From: Sorangium aterium
Lineage (GTDB): Bacteria > Myxococcota_A > Polyangia > Polyangiales > Polyangiaceae
Direction of reading: 5' to 3'
Assembly (NCBI RefSeq): GCF_028368935.1
Contig: NZ_JAQNDK010000002.1
Location: forward strand, 1 to 64,000
DNA length: 64,000 nucleotides
The translations under genes and the position numbers were made by a program. Below the pieces are notes generated by a model. That model was not told the DNA's origin and ran no database searches. It saw nothing but the letters and a program-made list of their open reading frames with translations. This document shows positions 7,554 to 15,945 of the stretch, in pieces; positions within the stretch are counted from its first letter, which is position 1; every line of letters starts with the position of its first letter.

Positions 7554-8843
7554 ATGAAGACCAACTCGGGACACACTGGTTTCGCTGCGGGTTCCCTCGT
7601 CGTGCTCGCGATGATTGCGGGCTGTGGCAAAGTCACGGTCGAACTACCGGGCTCTGTGGCTGTCGAGCCACCGGGCTCCGAGGATGCCGAGCCACCGGAC
7701 TCCGAGGATGCCGAGCCACCGGGCCCTGAAGATGTCGACTCCTCGGGCTCAGTGAATAGCGAGCCGCCGGGCCCTGTGGATGGCGAGCCGCAGAGCTGCG
7801 TTGAAAGCACGCAGGTGTCGTTCTATGCGCCCTCGGGGATGGACGCCGACTGGCTTCTTCCGGTGGATGGGGAACGGTTCATCGCGGTTGGAGCACCAGC
7901 GAACGGAGGGGTCGCGGAGCTCGACGAGGCCGGCAACGTGGTGTGGAGCTCGACCCCCCTGCCCGGCGGATTTCTGAAGACCGGCGCGAAGACCCAGGAC
8001 GGGGGCCTCATGGTCGCGGGCCAGGTGATTGATTCGACGTCTCCCTCCGGCGAGGGGTTGTGGCTCGGTCGGCTCGACGGAGCCGGTCAGCTGCTGGAGA
8101 GCCGGCAGCTCGGACCGTCGACCTTCAGCGTGCACGTCGACATCGAGCTGCTCCCGCACCCGACCGGGGGATACGTGCTCTCCACCCACGACAGCGAGGC
8201 CGAGGGCGCCGCGCCTCGGCTGCGCCTGGTGCGGCTGGACGACGCGGGCGAGATCGTCCACGAACGGTTCATGCCGCTCGCTCCCGGCTCCGCGATGCCG
8301 GAGTCCTGGAGCCGGGGCGGGGCCGCGCTTCTGCCCGGAGGCGACGTGGTTCAGCTGACCGCGCACGCCGGTTACCTGCGCGTCGTCCGCAGCACCGAGC
8401 AGACGGCGCCGGTGTTCGACCGTGTGCTGGAGGAGGTCGGCGGGGCGTGGCCCCAGGACATCGCGGCCCTGCCCGATGGCCGTATCGCGATCGCTGCGAT
8501 AAGCGTCGGTCAGAGTCATGTCATCCTGCTGGACGCCGACGGAACGGTGATCTGGGCCAGGACCTATCACCCTGAGCTCGACACCGAGCTGAACGCCATC
8601 GCGCACGATCCGAGCACAGGGCTCTTGCACCTCGGCGGGGCGACGCGGGGAGCGGACGGAGGAACGCTGCGGACCTGGCTGATCTCCGTCGATACCGACG
8701 GGGAGCTGCGCTGGGAGTACGAAGGTGATGTTGGCACGCCGGCCCGGATCAATGGAGTCACATTGCTCCCCGGCGGCGGGTTCGTGGCGACTGGATTCGG
8801 CGATTTCGTCTACGCCGTGGTCCGCCCGAAGGCGTGTCCGTGA
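7554..8843 (+). CDS. Repeat-stalk lipoprotein with beta-propeller-like domain
   Basis: A 429-residue protein. The ATG at 7554 is chosen because AGGAGG lies just upstream and it gives a clean lipoprotein signal (LVVLAMIAGC, lipid Cys at residue 24). Residues 29-76 are six 8-residue Pro/Glu repeats (VEPPGSED type). The rest resembles delta-60/SBBP-type repeat propellers: GERFIAVGAPANGG, GGLMVAGQVID, GGYVLSTHDSE, GRIAIAAISVG, GLLHLGGATRG, GGGFVATGFGDFVYAV. It is followed by no obvious operon partner. A 3' fragment of the same gene lies at 4101-4314. Likely surface-exposed; function unknown. Confidence 0.8.
   Translation: MKTNSGHTGFAAGSLVVLAMIAGCGKVTVELPGSVAVEPPGSEDAEPPDSEDAEPPGPEDVDSSGSVNSEPPGPVDGEPQSCVESTQVSFYAPSGMDADWLLPVDGERFIAVGAPANGGVAELDEAGNVVWSSTPLPGGFLKTGAKTQDGGLMVAGQVIDSTSPSGEGLWLGRLDGAGQLLESRQLGPSTFSVHVDIELLPHPTGGYVLSTHDSEAEGAAPRLRLVRLDDAGEIVHERFMPLAPGSAMPESWSRGGAALLPGGDVVQLTAHAGYLRVVRSTEQTAPVFDRVLEEVGGAWPQDIAALPDGRIAIAAISVGQSHVILLDADGTVIWARTYHPELDTELNAIAHDPSTGLLHLGGATRGADGGTLRTWLISVDTDGELRWEYEGDVGTPARINGVTLLPGGGFVATGFGDFVYAVVRPKACP
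7638..7781. repeat. 6 x 24-bp tandem repeat encoding Pro/Glu stalk
   Basis: Six 24-bp units encode the 8-residue motif (V/A)EPPGSED with variation. Units 2-4 are the most alike (GAGCCACCGGGCTCCGAGGAT core). The tract forms the spacer between the lipidated N-terminus and the folded domain of the lipoprotein. Confidence 0.9.
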
Positions 8844-8931
8844 GCGGCTAACGTCGCGTTTCCAGGAGGGTAGGCGGTAGGAATCGGAATTGCATCGCCT
8901 TTCGCTGCGCGTCCTTCGTTGACGGCGTGGA

Positions 8932-9753
8932 TCAGGGGACGTCCGTCGGGTCCCAGCTCGCGCGGAAGCCGACATCGAGCCCGTCGAGCGTGCGCATCGT
9001 GTCGGCGTCGAGCGCGAAGTCGAAGATCGCGCCGTTCTCGGCGATGCGCGCGGGCGTGACCGACTTCGGCAGGACGATCAAGCCGTGCTGCACGGCCCAC
9101 CGCAACATCACTTGCGCGGGTGTGCGCCCGGCCTTTGCCGCCGCGGAGACGATGTCCTTGTGCCCGAGCTTCACGCCCTGCGTGAGCGGGCTGTACGCCT
9201 GCACGAGGATCCGGTGCTTTGCGCAGAACGCGCGCAGCTCGGCCTGCCCGAGGAAGGGGCTGAGCTCGACCTGGTTGATCGCCGGCACCACCGCGCTCTC
9301 GCCGAGGAGCTCCTCGAGGTGCCGTACTGTGTAGTTGCTGACGCCGATTGATTTTGCGAGGCCTCGCTTCTGCGCGTCGACGAGCGCGCGCCAGGTGTCG
9401 CCGCGCTTGCCGGTGACGGGAAAGTGGATCAACACGAGATCGTAGGCGTCGAACGCGGCTTCCTTGAGCGAGCGCTCGAGCGAGCGCAGCGCCGCGTCGC
9501 GCCCCTGGTTGAAATTCGCGATCTTGGTCGTGACGAACACCGCGTCGCGCCCGAGGCCGCTCTTGCGCAACGCGCTGCCGACGTCCGCCTCGTTGCCATA
9601 GAACTGGGCGGTGTCGATATGGCGATAGCCGAGGCGCAGCGCTTCGAGGACGGCGCCCTCGGTCTCTGCGCCGGGCTCCGATTGATACACCCCGAGCCCG
9701 AGCTGCGGAATGTAGCGACCGTCGATCATCTGCAGGCGTGGTGATTCGATCAT
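8932..9753 (-). CDS. Aldo/keto reductase
   Basis: Starting at the ATG at 9753 (GGGAG seven bases upstream) the protein has 273 residues; an in-frame ATG at 9774 would add seven. The AKR (beta/alpha)8 signature is complete: GLGVYQSEPG, RHIDTAQFYGNEADVG, TTKIANFN, LVLIHFP, SIGVSNYTVRHLEEL, NQVELSPF, QAYSPLTQG, PKSVTPARI. The catalytic tetrad is Asp47, Tyr52, Lys77 and His110. It should reduce aldehydes or ketones with NADPH in the cytoplasm (YvgN/DkgA-like branch of 2,5-diketo-gluconate reductases). It stands alone between secreted-protein genes. Confidence 0.93.
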   Translation of the reverse strand: MIESPRLQMIDGRYIPQLGLGVYQSEPGAETEGAVLEALRLGYRHIDTAQFYGNEADVGSALRKSGLGRDAVFVTTKIANFNQGRDAALRSLERSLKEAAFDAYDLVLIHFPVTGKRGDTWRALVDAQKRGLAKSIGVSNYTVRHLEELLGESAVVPAINQVELSPFLGQAELRAFCAKHRILVQAYSPLTQGVKLGHKDIVSAAAKAGRTPAQVMLRWAVQHGLIVLPKSVTPARIAENGAIFDFALDADTMRTLDGLDVGFRASWDPTDVP

Positions 9754-10159
9754 GGGCGGGCTCCCTGGTTTCATTCATCGCTCGGCATGGCCGAGCGCAA
9801 CGAGCGCGCTGACGAGTGCGCTGACGACGTCGAGAAGCTAGTCAGGGGGCAGGTCGTCGGCAAGCACAAGAAACAGCCGTGAAGACTCTGCGGTTGCAGG
9901 TCATCGCGTCAGGGTAGGGTCCGGTCCCTCGTTCAGAGGAGAGGAGAGGAGACGAGGACGGAGAGAAGAACGATTTCATCTTCGCTCAGCCGGCGCTGGT
10001 CGTGGAGGTGCTGATGGCCCAGATCATGCGCGAACACCGCGATGGTCTCCTCGACAGCGCAGCGCGGCAGTGCTACCCATCACACGTGTCCGGCGCTGGG
10101 GGGAGGACATGTCATTACATCATGGCCTGTCGCCGATGGACGCAGGAAAGGATCGCCGT
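9754..10159. other. Intergenic region between divergent genes
   Basis: About 400 bp upstream of both the aldo/keto reductase (minus) and the DPBB lipoprotein (plus). It must hold both promoters, but I see no convincing -35/-10 pair. A purine-rich stretch (AGAGGAGAGGAGAGGAGACGAGGACGGAGAG, 9936-9966) stands out. A 31-codon frame at 9787-9882 has no ribosome binding site and is not called. Confidence 0.5.
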
Positions 10160-11275
10160 ATGCGCATCGATCGAATCCGATGTCTGCGGGCAGCTCAGCT
10201 GGCGTTCGCGTCCGCGTCTGCGGGAGCAGCCTTCTGCTTCGCAGCGTGCTCGGCCGACACGGGCTCCAGGGCCGAGGACATGGGCGAGCTGGACCAGAAT
10301 CTTGCAGCCTGTTCGTATGCGGTCACGACGAGCTCGTACGAAGGAGCCCCGGAGTACTGGGGGACAATCAAGGTCAAGAACACGGGCGCGAGCGCGCTGA
10401 AGAAGCCGATCGTCGCCTTCGACGTGCCGAGCGGTGTCACGTGCGATCATCACGAGCCGGGCTGGACCCACACGCAAGCCGGCTCTCGATGCACGTATTC
10501 GAGGACATCGAACGTGTCCATCGTTCGCGGCGCGTCATTCACACTCAATTTTTCCACCGACTCGGCGTCCTCGTTCAGCCCGTCCCGCATCGAGCTCCGC
10601 GACACCAGCTGCTCCAGCGGCGGCAGCACGACGGGGGGCGGCAGCAGCACGACGAGCGGCGGCAGCACCACAGGCACGGGCGGCGGTAGCAGCACGACGG
10701 GCGGCGGCAGCAGCAGCACGGGCACGGGCGGTGGCAGCACGACGGGCACGGGCGGCAGCACGACGGGCACGGGCGGCAGCACGACGGGCACGGGCGGCAG
10801 CACGACGGGAACGGGCGGCAGCACGACGGGAACGGGCGGCAGCACGACGGGCGGCGGCGGTGGTGGTGGTGGCGGCTCGGGCGTTGTGTGGCAGACGGCC
10901 AGCCTGACGGAGTTCGAGTCTTACCCCGACCCCGGCAGCGAGGAGTGCATCGAGTACAACGGGTGCACGTGGGCCGGCCAGTTCGCGGCCCTCGACGGAA
11001 AGCAGCCGGAGAGCTGGGTCAGAGAGAACAACATCGCCGCGGTGCACTCGAAGGATTTCGAGAGGTACAAGCTCAAGACCCTGCGCCTTCGAAAGAATGG
11101 CAAAGAGATCGACGTCAAGGTCTATGACATGTGCTCCGACTCCGATTGCAGCGGGTGTTGCACGCGGAACGCGCAGCCGTCGGGGTACCTGATCGATATC
11201 GAGAAGTACACCGCTCAGCGGTTCGGGGTCCCGGCGTCTGGACAGGTCGAGTGGAGGTGCCTCGACTGCAATTGA
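10160..11275 (+). CDS. Lipoprotein with Ig-like N-domain and C-terminal double-psi beta-barrel (expansin-like)
   Basis: Starting at the ATG at 10160 (AGGAAAGGA upstream) gives 371 residues with a signal ending FCFAACS, a probable lipobox. Residues about 45-150 form a beta-sandwich (CSYAVTTSSYEG, WGTIKVKNTGASALKKP, NVSIVRGASFTLNF) vaguely like a CBM2-type carbohydrate-binding module. A Gly/Ser/Thr linker of about 85 residues follows. The C-terminal 130 residues (YNGCTWAGQFAALDG, KTLRLRKNGKEIDVKVYDMC, CCTRNAQPSGYLIDIEKYTAQRFG, GQVEWRCLDC) match the double-psi beta-barrel of expansins, cerato-platanins and RlpA: a G/D/C-rich barrel with an acidic residue on VKVYD. It may loosen polysaccharide in plant cell wall, or bind glycans. 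Enzymatic activity is not established. Confidence 0.72.
   Translation: MRIDRIRCLRAAQLAFASASAGAAFCFAACSADTGSRAEDMGELDQNLAACSYAVTTSSYEGAPEYWGTIKVKNTGASALKKPIVAFDVPSGVTCDHHEPGWTHTQAGSRCTYSRTSNVSIVRGASFTLNFSTDSASSFSPSRIELRDTSCSSGGSTTGGGSSTTSGGSTTGTGGGSSTTGGGSSSTGTGGGSTTGTGGSTTGTGGSTTGTGGSTTGTGGSTTGTGGSTTGGGGGGGGGSGVVWQTASLTEFESYPDPGSEECIEYNGCTWAGQFAALDGKQPESWVRENNIAAVHSKDFERYKLKTLRLRKNGKEIDVKVYDMCSDSDCSGCCTRNAQPSGYLIDIEKYTAQRFGVPASGQVEWRCLDCN
10730..10851. repeat. 21-bp tandem repeats encoding GGSTTGT linker
   Basis: Five complete 21-bp units (GGCGGCAGCACGACGGGCACG and variants) plus a partial sixth encode a GGSTTGT linker between the two domains of the DPBB lipoprotein. Shorter degenerate copies extend upstream to about 10613. 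Confidence 0.9.
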
Positions 11276-11315
11276 CGGCCGCCTCGTCAGTCCGGCGGCT
11301 CGGGCGCCGCCTTGC

Positions 11316-11933
11316 TCAGCCGCCGAGCGCCCTGTCGATCGCCTGCGTGAGCTTCGGGTCGTCCGGCGCCACCGACGATTCGAACCGCGCGATCACCGAC
11401 CCGTCCTTGCCGATCAGGAACTTGGTGAAGTTCCACTTCACCTCACCGGCAGGTGCGGCTTGCGTGAGGAAGGCGTAGAGGGGGTGCTTGCCGCCCCCCT
11501 TGACCGGGATCTTCGAGAACATGGGAAAGCTGACGCCGTACTTCGTGGAGCAGAAGGCGGCGATCTCGGCGTCGGTCCCCGGCTCTTGCGCGCCGAAATC
11601 GTTCGAGGGGAAGCCGAGGACGGCGAAGCCGCGATCCTTGAGCCGATCATGGAGCTCCTCGAGCCCCGCGTACTGCGGCGTATAGCCGCATTCGGAGGCG
11701 GTGTTCACCACGAGCAGCACCTTGCCTCGGTAGTCGCCGAGGGAGCGGTCCTGTCCGTCGATGGTCTTCATGGTGAAGTCGTAGAGCGACATGGCTTTTC
11801 CTTCCTGAGCAGCGCCGGGCGTGCGCTCCGGCGAGCTGCGCTCGACATCCCTTCCACAGCCCGACGCGCAGGCGAGGGCGAGCGAGGCGGTCAGGGCGAG
11901 TTGGCACCGGAGCACGCGCGGCGAGCGTTCCAT
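11316..11933 (-). CDS. Glutathione peroxidase family protein, lipoprotein form
   Basis: The 205-residue frame has a signal-like N-terminus (LALTASLALACASGC, lipid Cys about 26) joined to a complete glutathione peroxidase domain from residue 48. Active-site residues are Cys82 (NTASECGYTPQY), Gln116 (GAQEPG) and Trp167 (VKWNFTKFLI), with the usual FPSNDFG motif. Cys replaces selenocysteine, as in most bacterial enzymes, which usually use thioredoxin. It reduces peroxides. The internal ATG at residue 48 has GGAAGGAAAA before it and is the family's normal start, so a cytosolic form, alone or in addition, is possible. Confidence 0.92.
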   Translation of the reverse strand: MERSPRVLRCQLALTASLALACASGCGRDVERSSPERTPGAAQEGKAMSLYDFTMKTIDGQDRSLGDYRGKVLLVVNTASECGYTPQYAGLEELHDRLKDRGFAVLGFPSNDFGAQEPGTDAEIAAFCSTKYGVSFPMFSKIPVKGGGKHPLYAFLTQAAPAGEVKWNFTKFLIGKDGSVIARFESSVAPDDPKLTQAIDRALGG

Positions 11934-12485
11934 GGCGGCATGGATAGACGCGCGTCCGGACCGCGTCGAGCAGGAACGCGCTCCGAGCCGAGGCCGCCGC
12001 AGATCTTCGCGGCGCCCGGGGTCAGGTTTTCGCGGGCGTCGCGGTCATTCTTCTGCGGCGAGAGGTCACATTCCCGAGGACCTTGGTGGTCCGAATCCTG
12101 CAAATCTGCCAGGCCATCTACACTCTGAGCGCAATGCGGAAGAATCGCTTCAATTACGAGGAGCCGAGCGCCGCGGTCACCGTGGCCACAAACGATGCCT
12201 CGCCAGTAAGCGGAAGGAGCCCGTTGGCTCGCATTTCCATTTTTTCTTTTTTTCTTGCAACCGGTGCGGGCCGCGTGTAGGACTGCAATGCCCCCTTCCA
12301 GGGGGGACAAAAATGAGGGGTCGGGACACCGGGCGCTGCGCGTCCCCGGGGAGCTGAAAATTCGCGCGTCTCTTCATCAGGTCTTCGGCGAGCCGCGCAT
12401 AGGTTCATCGCGTGTGTGAGGGCCCGTACGGCCCTCTTCGAGCGACCTTTGCCTCACACGACATGTGCGGGGGTGATGAGCATCG
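11934..12485. other. Intergenic region upstream of the eCIS operon
   Basis: About 550 bp between the divergent glutathione peroxidase and eCIS genes. It contains the window's most marked AT-rich stretch (CCATTTTTTCTTTTTTTCTTGCAA, 12238-12260). TTGCAA then a 17-nt spacer and TAGGAC (12255-12283) is a weak promoter candidate. A short C5/G5 hairpin follows at 12291-12305. Long leaders with such islands are compatible with tight regulation of a costly particle, but nothing here is decisive. Confidence 0.5.
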
Positions 12486-13094
12486 ATGATTCGCGATCTT
12501 GATGATACGATCCGTGAGCTGATCACGGCGCGCGCACCGACTGGGTCTCAGCTCGCGAACGCGGAGATCAGCTTCGATCTGCCTGACGCACAGTGGCGGG
12601 CGGGGCTCTCTACCCTCACGCTCAATTGCTACCTGTACGACATCCAAGAGAACCGCGAGATACGAACCAACGAGCCGATCACCGCGCGCAGCGCCGATAA
12701 AAAGAGGGCCACGCGCCTGGCGCCGCCGGTTCGCATCGACTGCGCGTACTGCATCACGGCGTGGAGCCCCTCCACGAGCGACGCGGTGCTCGAGGAGCAC
12801 CGCCTGCTCAGCCAAGCGCTCCTCTTGTTGCTCCGCCACCCCACGATCCCCGCGGCGGTGCTGAAGGGCAGCCTCGCAACGCAGATCCCTCCTTATCCGA
12901 CGGTGATCGCCTCCAAAGAGGGGGTGAAGAACCAACCCGAGTTCTGGCACGCGCTCGATCAGAAGCTGAAACCCTCACTCAACTACGTGGTCACGCTCGC
13001 GATGTTGCTCGAAGACATCCCGTCCGACGCGGCGCTCGGCCATGTCGTCGAGAGCGTGATCGTGGAGACCGATCACAAGACACCCGAAGGCTGA
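12486..13094 (+). CDS. eCIS tail terminator/cap, DUF4255 (Afp16/Pvc16-like)
   Basis: A 202-residue protein and first gene of the eCIS operon. IRDLDDTIRELI, SFDLPDAQW, TLTLNCYLYDIQENREIR, RIDCAYCITAWSP and LEEHRLLSQALLLLLRHP are the DUF4255 hallmarks. In Afp and PVC particles the DUF4255 protein caps the distal end of sheath and tube and fixes their length. GGGGGTGAT upstream of the ATG supports the start. The sheath gene follows after 39 bp. Family assignment is firm. Confidence 0.9.
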   Translation: MIRDLDDTIRELITARAPTGSQLANAEISFDLPDAQWRAGLSTLTLNCYLYDIQENREIRTNEPITARSADKKRATRLAPPVRIDCAYCITAWSPSTSDAVLEEHRLLSQALLLLLRHPTIPAAVLKGSLATQIPPYPTVIASKEGVKNQPEFWHALDQKLKPSLNYVVTLAMLLEDIPSDAALGHVVESVIVETDHKTPEG

Positions 13095-13133
13095 GCGACC
13101 GGACAGCCGGCACGATCCTTCTAGATCGCGAGG

Positions 13134-14669
13134 ATGAGCATGAATGTTGGCATCAATCTGTTAGAGGTCGATGGCAAGGCGACGCCGAGCATCCAAGCGG
13201 CACCCACCTCGGTGGCGGGTTTCATCGTCCGCTCCAAGCGGGGCGTGCCGGGCAAGGTCCGGCAGGTGACGAGCTTCGCGGACTTTCGCGACTATTTCGG
13301 CGATTACGACAAAGCCGCGTTCGGCGCCTATGCGGTGCGCGGCTTCTTCGATAACGGTGGCTCGCTCGCGTACGTGACGCGCGCCGTCGCCACGGCGGCG
13401 TCGGGCTCGGTGACCGCCGCCACGCCGGCCACGCGCGATTTCCCGTCCGCGGGCGCGGGCGCGACCACGGCGATCACCGTGACGGCCGGGTACCGCGGCA
13501 GCCCCGATCCGGGGGCGTGGGGCAAGGGCATCTCCGTCGGCATCACCTCGAACAGCGATGGCACCTACAACCTCGCCGTCCAGTACAACGGGGTCCAGGT
13601 CGAGCTCTGGGAGAAGATCAAGTTCGGGGGCGTCGGAGCCGAGAACCCGCTCAAGATCAACGACGAGGTCGCGGGCTCCAAGTACATCGTGGTGGCCATC
13701 CCGTCGGCCGCCACGGCGAACCCGGCGCCGACGGCGAGCCCGGCGTTCGCTCCGCTCAACTCCGGCGGCGCGGACGACAACCTCGACGCCTCCGGGCGGG
13801 AGTCCGATCGGGTCGCCGAGCTGCAAAAGGCCGTCGACAACCGGGTCTTCGACGGCGTCGACGTCCAGCTCCTCTGCTGCCCCGAGACCCACGACGCCGC
13901 GCTGGTGAACGCGGCGCTCACCTACTGCGCGGACCGCGGCGACTGCATGTTCGTCGGTCACACGGCGGAGAACGCGGACGCCGACGCGGCCAAGGCCTAT
14001 GGCCAGCCCCTCCGCGGAGACAAGCGCTACGGGGCGATCTATTTCCCCTTCATCCGCGTGAGCGATCCGCTGGGCGGCTTCCGGTGGATCCCGCCCACGG
14101 GCCACGTCCTCGGCGTCTATGCCCGGACCGAGCGGGAGCGCGGCATCTGGAAGGCGCCGGCCGGCAACGCGGCCAGCGTCAACAACGCGCTCGACGTGAA
14201 GTTCGCCATCAACGACGTCAAGCACACCGATCTGGTCAAGAACGGATCGGTGAACGCGGTGCGGTTCATCGCCGGCCAGGGCATCGTGGTCGACAGCTCG
14301 AGGACGCTCAGCACCAACCCGCTCTGGCTCTACGTCAACGTGCGCTTGCTCTTCAATTTCGTGAAGAGCTCGCTCAAGTACGGCCTGCGCTGGGTCGTGC
14401 AGGAGCCGAACGACCCGACCCTCTGGAGCAAGGTCAAATACAACAGCGTCACGCCGTTCCTCATGGGGCTCTGGAGGCGAGGCGCGTTCGGCCCCGGCGC
14501 GCCCGACAAGGTGTTCAGCGTCAAGGTCGACGGCGAGAACAATCCTCCCGCGAACATTCAACAGGGGATCTTCAACGTCGAGGTCTATTTCTATCCGTCG
14601 CGTCCCGCCGAGACGGTCATCATCACCGTGGGGCAACAAGAAGGCGGCGCGTCGGCAAGCGATCGCTGA
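13134..14669 (+). CDS. eCIS contractile sheath protein
   Basis: 511 residues (or 509 from the ATG at 13140, better spaced from the GAGG at 13130-13133). The N-terminus GINLLEVDGKATPSIQAAPTSVAGFIVRSKRGVPGKVRQVTS is the sheath motif that exchanges strands between neighbours. FADFRDYFGDY and AVRGFFDNGG are typical of the family. The middle region (residues about 230-350, DVQLLCCPETHDAALVNAALTYCADRGDCMFVGH) is the subtilisin-like sheath domain. The C-terminal part (LNTNPLWLYVNVRLLFN-like, PFLMGLWRRGAFG, FNVEVYFYPSRPAETVIITVGQQEGG) gives the second strand-exchange arm. Afp and PVC have two or three sheath paralogues; only one is encoded here. Confidence 0.95.
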   Translation: MSMNVGINLLEVDGKATPSIQAAPTSVAGFIVRSKRGVPGKVRQVTSFADFRDYFGDYDKAAFGAYAVRGFFDNGGSLAYVTRAVATAASGSVTAATPATRDFPSAGAGATTAITVTAGYRGSPDPGAWGKGISVGITSNSDGTYNLAVQYNGVQVELWEKIKFGGVGAENPLKINDEVAGSKYIVVAIPSAATANPAPTASPAFAPLNSGGADDNLDASGRESDRVAELQKAVDNRVFDGVDVQLLCCPETHDAALVNAALTYCADRGDCMFVGHTAENADADAAKAYGQPLRGDKRYGAIYFPFIRVSDPLGGFRWIPPTGHVLGVYARTERERGIWKAPAGNAASVNNALDVKFAINDVKHTDLVKNGSVNAVRFIAGQGIVVDSSRTLSTNPLWLYVNVRLLFNFVKSSLKYGLRWVVQEPNDPTLWSKVKYNSVTPFLMGLWRRGAFGPGAPDKVFSVKVDGENNPPANIQQGIFNVEVYFYPSRPAETVIITVGQQEGGASASDR

Positions 14670-14687
14670 TCGGGAGGAGGGCTCATC

Positions 14688-15149
14688 ATGGCGGATCTTG
14701 GGTTCACCGAAGCGTACAGGACGCACGAGTTCGTGGTCGAGATCGAGGGCATCGAGAGCCCAGGCGTCACGAAGGTGACGGGCCTGAGCGACGGCGAGGT
14801 CGACGCGATCGACCAGCCCGACGGAGGCTCCAACATCGTCCACAAGATCAGCTCGGGCATCATCAAGCACGGGGATATCACCATCGAGCGGAACATGGAC
14901 GGGACCGCCGCGGACAAGGCGTTCAAGGACTGGTTCCAGGAGATGTTCAAGATCGACGGCACGGGCCTCGGGTCCAAGCTGCGGCGCAACGGATCGGTCG
15001 TGAAGAAGCAGTTCGGCGCGGAGGTGATGCGCTTCGCGTTCGAGGGCGCGTGGATCAAGTCGTCCAAGTTCACCGATCTCGACGCCTCCGCTTCGGGGCT
15101 CATGAAGCAGACCATCGTGCTCGCCATCGAGCGGATGACGCGCATCTGA
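14688..15149 (+). CDS. eCIS inner tube protein (gp19-like)
   Basis: 153 residues with the T4 gp19/Hcp-like tube signature: EAYRTHEFVVEIEGIESPGVTKVTGLSD, IIKHGDITIERNMDG, FKDWFQEMFK, and a final strand ending VLAIERM. Hexameric rings of this protein stack to form the rigid tube that the sheath drives out and that houses cargo. GGAGGAGGG precedes the ATG. One tube gene is present, where Afp/PVC have Afp1 and Afp5; both roles would fall on this protein. Confidence 0.95.
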   Translation: MADLGFTEAYRTHEFVVEIEGIESPGVTKVTGLSDGEVDAIDQPDGGSNIVHKISSGIIKHGDITIERNMDGTAADKAFKDWFQEMFKIDGTGLGSKLRRNGSVVKKQFGAEVMRFAFEGAWIKSSKFTDLDASASGLMKQTIVLAIERMTRI

Positions 15150-15166
15150 CGGATCGCGGGCCCACG

Positions 15167-15931
15167 ATGAGCGCACGCCAAGTGGAGTATGAGGTCACCC
15201 TGCCCGTCGGACACACCGACGCTTCGGGTCGCGTGCACCGCCGCGCTTCGATCCGGAAGATGCGCGGGCACGAGGAGGCGCTGTTCTATGATCCGCTCCT
15301 CACCCCCGGGCGCCTCGTCACGGAGCTCGTCAAGGGCTGCCTGATCCGCCTGGGCGACATCGACGCGATCACGAGCGATCTCGTGTCGCAGCTCTACTCG
15401 GCGGACCGCAACTACCTCATCGTCGAGCTGCGCCGGATCACGCTCGGGGATCAGCTCCAGGCGTCGTACACGTGCCCGAGCTGCGGGGGCGAGACGACGG
15501 TGGTCGAGGACCTCGGGAGCCTGGAGGTCCGCCGCCTCACCAACGGATCGAGCCCCCAGGCCATCGCGGTCACGCTCGAAGACGGATACGAGGATCGCGA
15601 CGGCGCGGTGCACCGCGAGGTGCAGGTCCGCCTCCCCCGCGGGGCGGACGAGGAGTTCGTCTCGCGCACGGCCGAGAAGGATCCGCTCCGCGCTCGGGAC
15701 GCCTTGATCCTCCGCTGCATCGAGTCCTTCGGCGCCCTCCGGCGCCAGGCGCTCGAGTCGTACGGGATCAAGATCCTGCGCGATCTCACGATGGGCGATC
15801 GGCGGCTCTTGTACCAAGCGATCGAGGCGCAGACCCCGGGGGTAAACTTCCGGCGGTCCATCCGCTGCGCGCATTGCAACGGCCAATTCAGCGCCGTGCT
15901 GGAGGCGTCCGGTTTTTTCGTGTTGGGCTAG
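15167..15931 (+). CDS. T4 baseplate-type tail assembly chaperone with two CxxC motifs
   Basis: 254 residues. The arrangement (VTLPVGHTDASGRVHRRASIRKMRGHEEALF, LVTELVKGCLIRLGDI, LYSADRNYLIVELRRITLG, TCPSCGG, ALILRCIESFG, GDRRLLYQAI, RCAHCNGQF) is that of the T4_baseplate/gp26-51-like family found after tube genes in eCIS and some prophages. Two CxxC pairs (about residues 103-106 and 235-238) probably bind one zinc ion. In phages and eCIS this position is held by tail-assembly chaperones that act on the baseplate or tape-measure complex. Start ATG chosen over a longer open frame since it follows the tube gene by 17 bp and begins a conserved-looking strand. Confidence 0.8.
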   Translation: MSARQVEYEVTLPVGHTDASGRVHRRASIRKMRGHEEALFYDPLLTPGRLVTELVKGCLIRLGDIDAITSDLVSQLYSADRNYLIVELRRITLGDQLQASYTCPSCGGETTVVEDLGSLEVRRLTNGSSPQAIAVTLEDGYEDRDGAVHREVQVRLPRGADEEFVSRTAEKDPLRARDALILRCIESFGALRRQALESYGIKILRDLTMGDRRLLYQAIEAQTPGVNFRRSIRCAHCNGQFSAVLEASGFFVLG

Positions 15932-15945
15932 GTGGAGGAGCTCGC

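Noticed and set aside
9787-9882. 31-codon plus-strand frame (MAERNERADECADDVEKL)
   Set aside because: No ribosome binding site, no recognisable family; could be a remnant, but evidence is too thin.
12291-12305. Short C5/G5 hairpin after the T-rich stretch upstream of the eCIS operon
   Set aside because: Five-base stem and no U-run on the expected side; not a convincing terminator.
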